NCBI GenBank assembly: GCA_002772455.1 | Contig: PCSQ01000141.1 | Coordinates: forward strand, 3,860 to 10,473 | Origin: Candidatus Beckwithbacteria bacterium CG23_combo_of_CG06-09_8_20_14_all_47_9 | GTDB taxonomy: Bacteria > Patescibacteriota > Microgenomatia > UBA1400 > CG1-02-47-37 | Direction: 5' to 3' | Length of the DNA: 6,614 bases | In this document: positions 1 to 4,638 of the stretch, in pieces | Numbering within the stretch: position 1 is the stretch's first letter | Layout: each line of letters starts with the position of its first letter | The notes under the pieces: generated by a model | Database searches by the model: none | What the model saw: only the letters and a program-made list of their open reading frames with translations | What the model was told of the DNA's origin: nothing | Translations under genes and position numbers: made by a program

Positions 1-645
1 AAAATACTGCGGGTGCAAAAGAGCGTCGGCGTCATTGCTGGTAATGGTGACGTAGTCGATGTCAATCCCCTGCCCGTCGATCAATTTTTGCTTGGCCAGT
101 TTTGCCCCCCAGGCGGTGTTGCTGGACTTGCCTTTGACTTCTCCGGGAAGATCGGGATGAAAGGTGATTAAAAAATTGCCAAACCGGCCGCCGAACTTTT
201 CTTTTAGAATTTTGGCTTTGACTTGGGCGGCTTTGCCCTCTCTCGCTTCAAAAGACAGTACAACGGTTAGCTGACTGATGGGAAAGGTTTGTTTAACCAG
301 ACCGGTTAAGGTCCGCTCAAGAATATGGAGCGGTTCCTGATAGGTGGGAATAACCACGATGTGTTTCACCTGGTTCCAGTCTAAAAACGACCGGGCTTCG
401 CCCAGCCAGTCAAATTGCTGGCTGGCTTTGATCCGGAAATAGGACAGCAGGGAAAGGGCGGCGGTCCAGAACGAGCGGTAAAGCCAGTAAACGTCAAAGG
501 CAATGATGTAATAGGCCACGGCGACGGGTATGACCAGCGAGCCCCAGATAGGGAAAATAATCAGCGACCAGGAAATTAACCCCGGCAGAATTTCCAGCCG
601 GCGGATTAATTTTTGATCTTTAGCACTTAAAGAGTTTTTGGGCAT
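1..645 (-). CDS. Membrane-anchored family 2 glycosyltransferase, N-terminal part (runs off left edge)
   Basis: The 215 visible codons are open to the window edge, so the C-terminal part is missing. Residues about 20-70 are hydrophobic with short breaks and should form one or two membrane segments (for example SLVIPVAVAYYIIAFDVYWL). A GT-A nucleotide-sugar domain begins near residue 95 (HIVVIPTYQEP). It continues with a KGKSSNTAWG stretch (171-180) that resembles the GKxxxLN loop of GT2 enzymes, and with an acidic SNDADALLHP motif (203-212) whose Asp205/Asp207 match the metal-binding DxD. The likely role is sugar transfer at the inner face of the membrane for a polysaccharide or glycolipid; donor and acceptor cannot be told. 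The ATG at 645 overlaps the end of tatD by 26 bases and has no Shine-Dalgarno sequence, so co-transcription with tatD is likely. The family call is firm; the substrate is unknown. Confidence 0.85.
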   Translation of the reverse strand, partial: MPKNSLSAKDQKLIRRLEILPGLISWSLIIFPIWGSLVIPVAVAYYIIAFDVYWLYRSFWTAALSLLSYFRIKASQQFDWLGEARSFLDWNQVKHIVVIPTYQEPLHILERTLTGLVKQTFPISQLTVVLSFEAREGKAAQVKAKILKEKFGGRFGNFLITFHPDLPGEVKGKSSNTAWGAKLAKQKLIDGQGIDIDYVTITSNDADALLHPQYF

Positions 646-1411
646 TGGCGGCGGTTTGGGCGATGACCTCGGTTTCCGGCAAATTTTTAAGCTGGCTGAT
701 TTGGCGAGCCACTATTTTAACACTTTTGGGGGTGTTGCGGGCGCCATCGCGACCGGGGCCTAAATACGGGGCGTCGGTTTCCAGTAAAATCCGATCAAGC
801 GGCGCGTCACTGGCGAGCGTTTGTACCTCACTAGAATAAACAATATTGGCATCGACGCCGATAAAAAAACCCAGGGACAGAATTTTCTGCAGCAGTTTTT
901 TACTGCCGGAAATACAGTGAAACACGCCGGGCGGGTATTGGCCGTCGTCTTTACAAAAATGATTTAGAACATCAAGTGTCTCCTCGCCCGCCTCGCGGTT
1001 ATGGATAATCAGGGGTAATTTTAATTCTTTGGCTAACTGAATTTGTAATCCAAATATTTTTTTTTGTTGAGTTTTAAGTTCCGGCGTTATGGCCGGGTTG
1101 GGATATTTTGTGTTTTTATAAACATGATAGTCTAAACCGCATTCCCCAATCGCCACCACTTTTTTATTCTGGGCCAGCAGTTTTAATTTTTTGAGATCAA
1201 ATTCTCCCGGGGCATGGTGGGGGTGAACGCCGACGCCGGCAAAAAGAGCCGGGTGTTTTTGAGCGATCTCGACGGCTTTGGCGCTGGTTTCCAGATCGGC
1301 GCCGACCACAATCATTTTTTCGACCCCGGCCTTAACGCAATGATCAGCCACTTCTTTCCAGTCCTCGGTAAACGCGCCAAAATTTAGGTGGCAGTGGGTA
1401 TCGATGTACAT
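620..1411 (-). CDS. tatD: TatD family metal-dependent hydrolase (DNase)
   Basis: This full-length 263-residue TatD/YcfH-type protein has a TIM-barrel amidohydrolase fold. The family consists of cytoplasmic, divalent-metal-dependent nucleases (3'-5' exonuclease on DNA/RNA, DNA repair). All expected metal ligands are visible: DTHCHLN (His6, His8), AIGECGLDYH (Glu90), LIIHNRE (His137), FHCISGS (His165) and LLETDAPYL (Asp213). The GVGVHPHH segment (60-67) is also typical. The ATG at 1411 lies 6 bases after a TATAAT box with no Shine-Dalgarno sequence, so translation is probably leaderless. In many bacteria tatD directly follows metG. Here a GNAT gene and an oppositely oriented gene lie between them, and tatD has its own promoter. 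The glycosyltransferase gene overlaps its 3' end. The family assignment is secure; the exact physiological substrate is not known from sequence. Confidence 0.95.
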   Translation of the reverse strand: MYIDTHCHLNFGAFTEDWKEVADHCVKAGVEKMIVVGADLETSAKAVEIAQKHPALFAGVGVHPHHAPGEFDLKKLKLLAQNKKVVAIGECGLDYHVYKNTKYPNPAITPELKTQQKKIFGLQIQLAKELKLPLIIHNREAGEETLDVLNHFCKDDGQYPPGVFHCISGSKKLLQKILSLGFFIGVDANIVYSSEVQTLASDAPLDRILLETDAPYLGPGRDGARNTPKSVKIVARQISQLKNLPETEVIAQTAANAQKLFKC

Positions 1412-1417
1412 ATTAGT

Positions 1418-1423
1418 ATTATA
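1418..1423 (-). promoter_or_regulatory. -10 box of tatD promoter (leaderless)
   Basis: On the minus strand the hexamer is a perfect TATAAT ending 6 bases before the tatD ATG (1411). Transcription would start at or next to the A of the start codon. It shares the 8-base self-complementary element ATTATAAT (1418-1425) with the divergent promoter. No good -35 hexamer is visible and no TGn extension is present. This is an inference from sequence, without transcript data. Confidence 0.6.
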
Positions 1424-1425
1424 AT
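1420..1425 (+). promoter_or_regulatory. -10 box of the C39-like gene promoter (leaderless)
   Basis: A perfect TATAAT ends 6 bases before the ATG at 1432 and overlaps the minus-strand -10 box of tatD by four bases. No Shine-Dalgarno sequence fits in the 20-base intergenic gap. The mRNA should therefore begin at or within a base or two of the start codon. The -35 region would lie inside tatD and shows no clear consensus. Confidence 0.6.
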
Positions 1426-1431
1426 CTGGTT

Positions 1432-2031
1432 ATGAAAGAGATTGTGCCGTCAGATTCCCGCTATATTCCGCTTACCCAACAAAAATGGTGCTGTGTGCCG
1501 ACTTGCCTTCAAATGGTAATGCTTAAGCATAAAATTCCTTTATTGCCGGCAGAGTTAATCGGTAATTATCTCGGTTTGATTGTGCCTAAAAGTGCCAAGA
1601 AATATTTTTTTAACGTCCGTACCGGTTCCCGACCGACCTCTGGTTTTGGGACTCAAGCCAACAAGGTTCGGTTTGCTCCCAATAAGGCTTTAAGGCGATT
1701 GGGAATTCCTTTAAAAATAACCTGGTCGCTGATTAATAAATTCAAAGACCTGGATCAATTTAGAGATTATTTAGCTAGGGCGGAAACCGGCGATAAAGAT
1801 ATTTTAGTTTGTTTCGATTGGCCGAGCCTGTTTAATAAAAAAGAGAAGGAACATTGGGGGCATGTTTGTGTCTTGGACAAAGTTTATCTCAAAGAAGATA
1901 AAGTGAGAATTATTGATCCGGATTGGGAAGGGCCCAAATGGCGCATGGTAAAAATTAAGGATTTATTCCGGGCAATGGTGATTCATGGCCCTAAAAACAG
2001 CGGCGGCTTTTGGGAATTGTCACGAAGATAA
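1432..2031 (+). CDS. Stand-alone peptidase C39-like (papain-fold) protein
   Basis: This 199-residue protein resembles the C39/papain-like cysteine peptidase fold. QQKWCCVPTCLQMVM (16-30) matches the family's Q(x4-5)CGPxxLxM pattern, with Cys21 as likely nucleophile and Gln16 or Gln17 as the oxyanion-hole residue. HWGHVCVLDKV (141-151) supplies the His (His144 by the GH pattern), and RIIDPDW (159-165) the third residue (Asp162). The usual Gly after the nucleophile is Val22. There is no signal peptide, membrane segment or attached ABC transporter domain, so it is probably cytosolic and not a bacteriocin exporter. It has its own leaderless promoter. Its stop lies one base from the convergent GNAT stop. 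Whether it is a protease, a peptide cross-linking enzyme or a non-catalytic relative cannot be decided. No gene name is recognised. Confidence 0.75.
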   Translation: MKEIVPSDSRYIPLTQQKWCCVPTCLQMVMLKHKIPLLPAELIGNYLGLIVPKSAKKYFFNVRTGSRPTSGFGTQANKVRFAPNKALRRLGIPLKITWSLINKFKDLDQFRDYLARAETGDKDILVCFDWPSLFNKKEKEHWGHVCVLDKVYLKEDKVRIIDPDWEGPKWRMVKIKDLFRAMVIHGPKNSGGFWELSRR

Positions 2032-2032
2032 T

Positions 2033-2452
2033 TTAAATTAACTTTTCGTAGACAACAAAGTCTTTTTTAAAGTGATGTTTAGATAAAATCGCTATCGGCT
2101 TATAGCCTAAAACTTGATAAAATTTTTCTGCCAGCCAGCCTTTACCGGTAATTAGATGGAATTTATGGGCGCCGAGCTTTTTGGCTTTTGTTTCCAATTT
2201 TTGAGTTAGGGCCTTTCCAATTCCCTGTCCGGTTTTATCGTGAGCAACGATTAAATAGTCGATGTATAACACTCCAGCTTCGAGCTTGCCTTTGATCGAA
2301 CCGACGATTTTATTGTTATCGGTAGCTTTATAGACAAATTCTTTAACATTGTAGTTGACCTGTTTGCCATAATGTTCTTTATCGGCAAACGGCCATTCCG
2401 CTTGGCCGAATTTTTTTAATTGTTTATCGGAGGATTTTGAGACTTTAATCAT
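2033..2452 (-). CDS. GNAT family N-acetyltransferase
   Basis: This 139-residue single-domain protein fits the GNAT fold. The acetyl-CoA loop is visible in KTGQGIGKALTQKLE (73-87), where QGIGKA (76-81) matches the Q/RxxGxG/A motif. It follows a beta strand, VLYIDYLIVA (61-70). The C-terminal FYQVLGYKP (111-119) carries the Tyr (Tyr112) often used as general acid in this superfamily. GNAT enzymes move an acetyl group from acetyl-CoA to an amine; this acceptor (small molecule, peptide or ribosomal protein) is not identifiable. The ATG follows the metG stop after a single base (TAA-C-ATG) and has no strong Shine-Dalgarno sequence, which suggests translational coupling to metG by re-initiation. 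The end is one base from the convergent neighbour's stop. Confidence 0.85.
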   Translation of the reverse strand: MIKVSKSSDKQLKKFGQAEWPFADKEHYGKQVNYNVKEFVYKATDNNKIVGSIKGKLEAGVLYIDYLIVAHDKTGQGIGKALTQKLETKAKKLGAHKFHLITGKGWLAEKFYQVLGYKPIAILSKHHFKKDFVVYEKLI

Positions 2453-2453
2453 G

Positions 2454-3971
2454 TTATATCCGGGGAAATAAGGATTTAATTGGTTTGATTTTCGTGCCCG
2501 GTTTTAGACTGGCCCAATTATCTTTATAAATCGGATCTTTGGCGAGTAAGTCTTTGAGGTTTAAAGCCGTGGTGATTTTTTGGGCGGCTTCAGGCAAAAA
2601 GGCGGCGATCAACCAGGCTAAATCTTTAAGGCAATCAAGAAGGACAAAAATAATTTCGTCAATTTGTTTTTGTTTTCCCTGTTTAGCTAAAACCCAGGGC
2701 TTGGTTTCATCGATGTATTTATCTAGGGCGTGGATAAAATTCCAGATTGATTCCAGAACCAAATGGAATTCAAAGGTCGGCATTTTTTGTTCGAGCATTT
2801 TCCAGACGGCGATTTCCAGCTTTCTTAGTGGGTGATTTTTCAACTCGATTTTTGGCGGTACCACCCCGCCGGTGAATTTTTGACACATGGTAATAATCCG
2901 GGAGGTTAGGTTACCCAAGCCATTGGCTAGATCCGAATTGTAAGCTTCTTCAAATAATTGAATCGTAAAATCACTGTCATTAAAGGGGTGGATTTTGGCT
3001 AATAAATAGTAGCGGAGGGCGTCGGCGCCGTATTTTTGGGACAGAAAAATCGGGTCAATGACGTTGCCCAGGCTTTTGCTCATCTTTTGCCCGCCGGACT
3101 GGATAAAACCGTGGATTAAAATTTGCTGGCTGTTGGGCAAGCCGGCGGACATGAGCATGGCTTGCCAGATGGCCGATTGCTGGCGCAGATTATCTTTGCC
3201 GGCCACCTGAATGCCCGGCCAAAAGCCGGCAAAATCGGCGATTTTCGGCCAACCTAAGGTGGAGATGTAAAAAACCAAGGCGTCAAACCAGACATACATG
3301 ACGTGGTTCGGGTCGCCGGGAATATCGACCCCCCACGGCATTTTAGACTTTAGCCGGGAAACGGAAAAGTCCTCTAGCCCATTTTTGACAAACTCAATAA
3401 TTTCGTTAAAGCGGTAGCGGGGCACGACAAAGTCCGGATTTTGGGCGTAAAAATCCAGTAACGGTTTTTGGTATTTAGAAAAGCGGAAAAAATAATTTTC
3501 CTCATTAATCAGTTCGATTTCCAGATTGGGGTGGATCGGGCAGCGGCCTTGTTCCAGTTCGGAGTCGGTTTTTTCCAGCTCGCAACCGACGCAATATTTG
3601 CTTTTGTAAGTTTTTTTATAAATATCGCCGTTATCCTGGCATCGTTGCCAAAGCGCTTGGGCGGCTTCCAAATGGCGCCTTTCGGTAGTGCGAATAAAAT
3701 GAGTGTAGCTTAAATTAAGCACCTGTTTTAATTTGTTCCAGGCAGTGACTGATTGGTCGCAGTATTTTTGCGGTGATAATTTTTCCTCGAGGGCTTTGCG
3801 GTAAATTTTTAAGCCGTGTTCGTCGGTGCCGCAGCCAAAAATCACCTCTTCACCTAAAAGCCGGTGATAGCGGGCGACGGCGTCGGCCTGAATAATTTCT
3901 AGGGCAAAACCAATGTGGGGGTCGGCATTAACGTAGGGAGCGGTAGTCGTTATGTAAAACTTTTTCGCCAT
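2454..3971 (-). CDS. metG: Methionyl-tRNA synthetase (MetRS)
   Basis: This class I synthetase charges tRNA-Met with methionine using ATP, in the cytoplasm. The Rossmann catalytic domain starts YITTTAPYVNADPHIGFA (6-23), with HIGF (19-22) as the HIGH-box variant. The connective peptide holds one zinc knuckle, Cys127-x2-Cys130 and Cys144-x2-His147. The second signature is QKMSKSLGN (295-303), followed by the stem-contact fold and the helical anticodon-binding domain (LANGLGNLTSR 348-358; DETKPWVLAK 421-430). At 505 residues it is the short form, lacking the C-terminal Trbp111-like tRNA-binding domain found in longer MetRSs. The ATG at 3971 is 6 bases after TAAAAT, without a Shine-Dalgarno sequence or leader, so no T-box or other leader control is possible. 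The GNAT gene follows in the same transcript. The assignment is certain. Confidence 0.98.
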   Translation of the reverse strand: MAKKFYITTTAPYVNADPHIGFALEIIQADAVARYHRLLGEEVIFGCGTDEHGLKIYRKALEEKLSPQKYCDQSVTAWNKLKQVLNLSYTHFIRTTERRHLEAAQALWQRCQDNGDIYKKTYKSKYCVGCELEKTDSELEQGRCPIHPNLEIELINEENYFFRFSKYQKPLLDFYAQNPDFVVPRYRFNEIIEFVKNGLEDFSVSRLKSKMPWGVDIPGDPNHVMYVWFDALVFYISTLGWPKIADFAGFWPGIQVAGKDNLRQQSAIWQAMLMSAGLPNSQQILIHGFIQSGGQKMSKSLGNVIDPIFLSQKYGADALRYYLLAKIHPFNDSDFTIQLFEEAYNSDLANGLGNLTSRIITMCQKFTGGVVPPKIELKNHPLRKLEIAVWKMLEQKMPTFEFHLVLESIWNFIHALDKYIDETKPWVLAKQGKQKQIDEIIFVLLDCLKDLAWLIAAFLPEAAQKITTALNLKDLLAKDPIYKDNWASLKPGTKIKPIKSLFPRI

Positions 3972-3977
3972 GAGGCT

Positions 3978-3983
3978 ATTTTA
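3978..3983 (-). promoter_or_regulatory. -10 box of metG promoter (leaderless)
   Basis: On the minus strand TAAAAT ends 6 bases before the metG ATG at 3971, the same spacing as at tatD. No Shine-Dalgarno sequence lies between them. A TATAGT just upstream could act as an alternative -10, which would give a short leader. The -35 position offers only a partial match (CATACA). Confidence 0.5.
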
Positions 3984-3991
3984 CTATATGT

Positions 3992-3997
3992 TATGAT
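3992..3997 (+). promoter_or_regulatory. -10 box of the small membrane protein operon (leaderless)
   Basis: TATGAT ends 6 bases before the ATG at 4004. There is no Shine-Dalgarno sequence in the 32-base gap to metG. It lies back to back with the metG -10 box, with 8 bases between the two hexamers. The spacing favours 4004 over the in-frame ATG at 4019 as the start. Confidence 0.5.
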
Positions 3998-4003
3998 TAT
4001 TGT

Positions 4004-4207
4004 ATGGCGAAGTTGGGGATGAATAATAAGATTTATACAGAGTTTTTTACCAATGTGGCGGTGGCTTGGTTTGCCGCCGGGATCATTGGACCAATATTTT
4101 CACCATCCCGAGAATTGATTAGAATAATTGGTTCTTTGATTGCCGTTTTTGGCTGTTTAGTATCATTAAGATTGGCAATTGGTTATCAAGGGAGGCGCAA
4201 TGGTTAA
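4004..4207 (+). CDS. Small two-helix membrane protein, unknown function
   Basis: This 67-residue protein is not recognised. Two hydrophobic stretches stand out: FFTNVAVAWFAAGIIGPIF (14-32) and LIRIIGSLIAVFGCLVSLRLAIGY (38-61). They are joined by a short SPSREL turn, and the protein ends in a basic tail (QGRRNG). The likely form is a helical hairpin in the cytoplasmic membrane with both ends inside. It is the first gene of a three-gene operon: its last 8 bases overlap the next start. There is no catalytic motif. A holin-like, toxin-like or complex-subunit role is conceivable but nothing in the sequence decides. The ORF is supported as a gene by the promoter spacing and by the Shine-Dalgarno sequence for the next gene embedded in its end. 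Confidence 0.7.
   Translation: MAKLGMNNKIYTEFFTNVAVAWFAAGIIGPIFSPSRELIRIIGSLIAVFGCLVSLRLAIGYQGRRNG
4191..4195 (+). promoter_or_regulatory. Shine-Dalgarno sequence for the 31-residue ORF
   Basis: AGGGAGG reads into GGAGG at 4191-4195, four bases before the ATG at 4200, inside the last codons of the upstream gene. It is the strongest ribosome-binding site in the window and is the main support for calling this tiny ORF. Confidence 0.65.
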
Positions 4208-4295
4208 TGACAGAATAATTTTTGCCTATGCCATAGGTTTAATTATGACCTGTGGAATGGCGCTGTATTTTTATTATTTCAAATTAAGGAAATGA
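4200..4295 (+). CDS. Tiny single-helix membrane protein (31 residues)
   Basis: The translation begins MVNDRIIFAYAIGLIMTCGM and ends ALYFYYFKLRK before TGA. Residues about 6-27 form one hydrophobic helix, followed by a basic KLRK end that should stay in the cytoplasm (positive-inside rule). The start overlaps the preceding gene by 8 bases and carries a strong Shine-Dalgarno sequence, so translation coupled to the 67-residue protein is likely. The next gene starts 4 bases after the stop. There is no recognised family. The tight packing, the ribosome-binding site and the clean membrane-helix composition argue for a real gene, but it is very short and comparative support is not available here. 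Confidence 0.55.
   Translation: MVNDRIIFAYAIGLIMTCGMALYFYYFKLRK
4286..4290 (+). promoter_or_regulatory. Shine-Dalgarno sequence for the 32-residue ORF
   Basis: AAGGA ends 9 bases before the ATG at 4300, inside the last codons of the 31-residue ORF. The spacing is good and it supports the downstream start. Confidence 0.55.
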
Positions 4296-4299
4296 TTAT

Positions 4300-4398
4300 A
4301 TGATTACTGTTGAGGAGATTATTTACATTTTGGCGGCCGTTTTGGCAGCTTGGACGGGGTATCTTTTTTTCTTAAAACGTGACGCAAAGAAGTTTTAA
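4300..4398 (+). CDS. Tiny single-helix membrane protein (32 residues)
   Basis: The translation begins MITVEEIIYILAAVLAAWTG and ends YLFFLKRDAKKF before TAA. One membrane helix spans about residues 7-25. The acidic N-terminus (VEE) and strongly basic C-terminus (KRDAKK) predict N-out, C-in topology. It is the last gene of the three-gene membrane operon, 4 bases after the previous stop and with a good Shine-Dalgarno sequence. The shape (short, one helix, basic tail, aromatic GYLFF) faintly recalls CcmD-type heme-export helper peptides. No other cytochrome c maturation gene is present, so that reading is not adopted. Function unknown. Confidence 0.55.
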   Translation: MITVEEIIYILAAVLAAWTGYLFFLKRDAKKF

Positions 4399-4421
4399 CT
4401 TAATATTAAACCTCAAAATGA

Positions 4422-4427
4422 TATGAT
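4422..4427 (+). promoter_or_regulatory. -10 box of the tRNA-Ser promoter
   Basis: TATGAT lies 21 bases before the first base of the tRNA, giving a predicted 5' leader of about 15 bases for RNase P to remove. A TTAATA hexamer (4400-4405, within the palindrome TTAATATTAA) sits 16 bases upstream and matches the -35 consensus at four of six positions. Confidence 0.5.
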
Positions 4428-4448
4428 ACGGGCAGAAAAGCTAGATTT

Positions 4449-4535
4449 GGAAGGGTCGCATAGTGGTCGAGTGCGTTCGCTTGGAAAGCGAATATAGCCG
4501 CAAGGTTATCGTGGGTTCAAATCCCACCCCTTCCG
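4449..4535 (+). tRNA. tRNA-Ser (anticodon GGA)
   Basis: An 87-base class II tRNA folds fully. The acceptor stem GGAAGGG/CCCTTCC (4449-4455/4528-4534) pairs at all seven positions. The D stem is GCA/TGC (4458-4460/4472-4474), with GG in the loop. The anticodon stem is TTCGC/GCGAA (4476-4480/4488-4492) around the loop TTGGAAA, giving anticodon GGA (4483-4485), which reads UCC and UCU. A long variable arm (4495-4508) closes with a GCAA tetraloop, as expected for serine. The T stem is GTGGG/CCCAC (4511-4515/4523-4527) with loop TTCAAAT. The discriminator base is G4535, also typical of tRNA-Ser. CCA is not encoded (CAA follows), so a CCA-adding enzyme is needed. No intron. Confidence 0.97.
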
Positions 4536-4609
4536 CAACGTAATAAATTGCTATGCAATTCAAACGTTGCTGAGACGTTTAAATTTATCGAGTAAATTTA
4601 TTACGTCTC
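4535..4609 (+). repeat. Tandem pair of imperfect hairpins forming one large dyad, right after tRNA-Ser
   Basis: Two hairpins of similar build lie one base apart. Hairpin 1: GCAACGT (4535-4541) pairs with ACGTTGC (4564-4570), enclosing AATTGC-TAT-GCAATT (4546-4560). Hairpin 2: GAGACGT (4572-4578) pairs with ACGTCTC (4603-4609), enclosing TAAATTTA (4580-4587) and its complement (4593-4600) with loop TCGAG. The halves can also pair with each other: a 12-base arm at 4538-4549 is the exact reverse complement of 4595-4606, and AAACGT (4562-4567) of ACGTTT (4575-4580). No T-run follows, so it does not look like a rho-independent terminator. The first base coincides with the tRNA discriminator base. 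Function unknown: possibly a tRNA 3'-processing or attenuation structure, or a REP-like palindrome. Confidence 0.8.
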
Positions 4610-4621
4610 GCCTGGTAAGAA

Positions 4622-4630
4622 TGCTAGAAT
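4622..4630 (+). promoter_or_regulatory. Extended -10 promoter of dnaG (leaderless or nearly so)
   Basis: TGC followed by TAGAAT gives a TGn-extended -10 element ending 8 bases before the dnaG ATG at 4639. No Shine-Dalgarno sequence is present in the gap. It lies just past the double hairpin. The -35 position (TTACGT, 4601-4606, 18-base spacer) falls inside the last arm of hairpin 2, so that structure could overlap RNA polymerase binding. Confidence 0.55.
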
Positions 4631-4638
4631 AGCTCTAT

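Noticed and set aside
645..839. Plus-strand ORF of 64 codons opposite tatD
   Set aside because: It lies wholly antisense to a firmly identified tatD with all metal ligands; its translation is of low complexity and has no promoter or ribosome-binding site.
2539..2835. Plus-strand ORF of 98 codons opposite the 3' part of metG
   Set aside because: Shadow of the MetRS anticodon-binding region on the other strand; no start signals and no recognisable domain.
3468..3713. Plus-strand ORF of 81 codons opposite the MetRS zinc region
   Set aside because: Antisense shadow of conserved MetRS sequence with no start signals.
3972..4003. T-box or SAM-type leader controlling metG
   Set aside because: The gap to the divergent gene is 32 bases, too short for a riboswitch, and the likely transcript start coincides with the ATG.
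4300..4398. CcmD (heme exporter helper) for the 32-residue membrane protein
   Set aside because: Only the general shape (one helix, basic tail) agrees; no other cytochrome c maturation gene is nearby.
4535..4609. Rho-independent terminator for tRNA-Ser
   Set aside because: The stems are A+T-rich in their inner parts and no run of T follows either hairpin.
4535..4609. Integron attC site
   Set aside because: The imperfect palindrome is suggestive, but the GTTRRRY core-site consensus is not met and there is no cassette or integrase.
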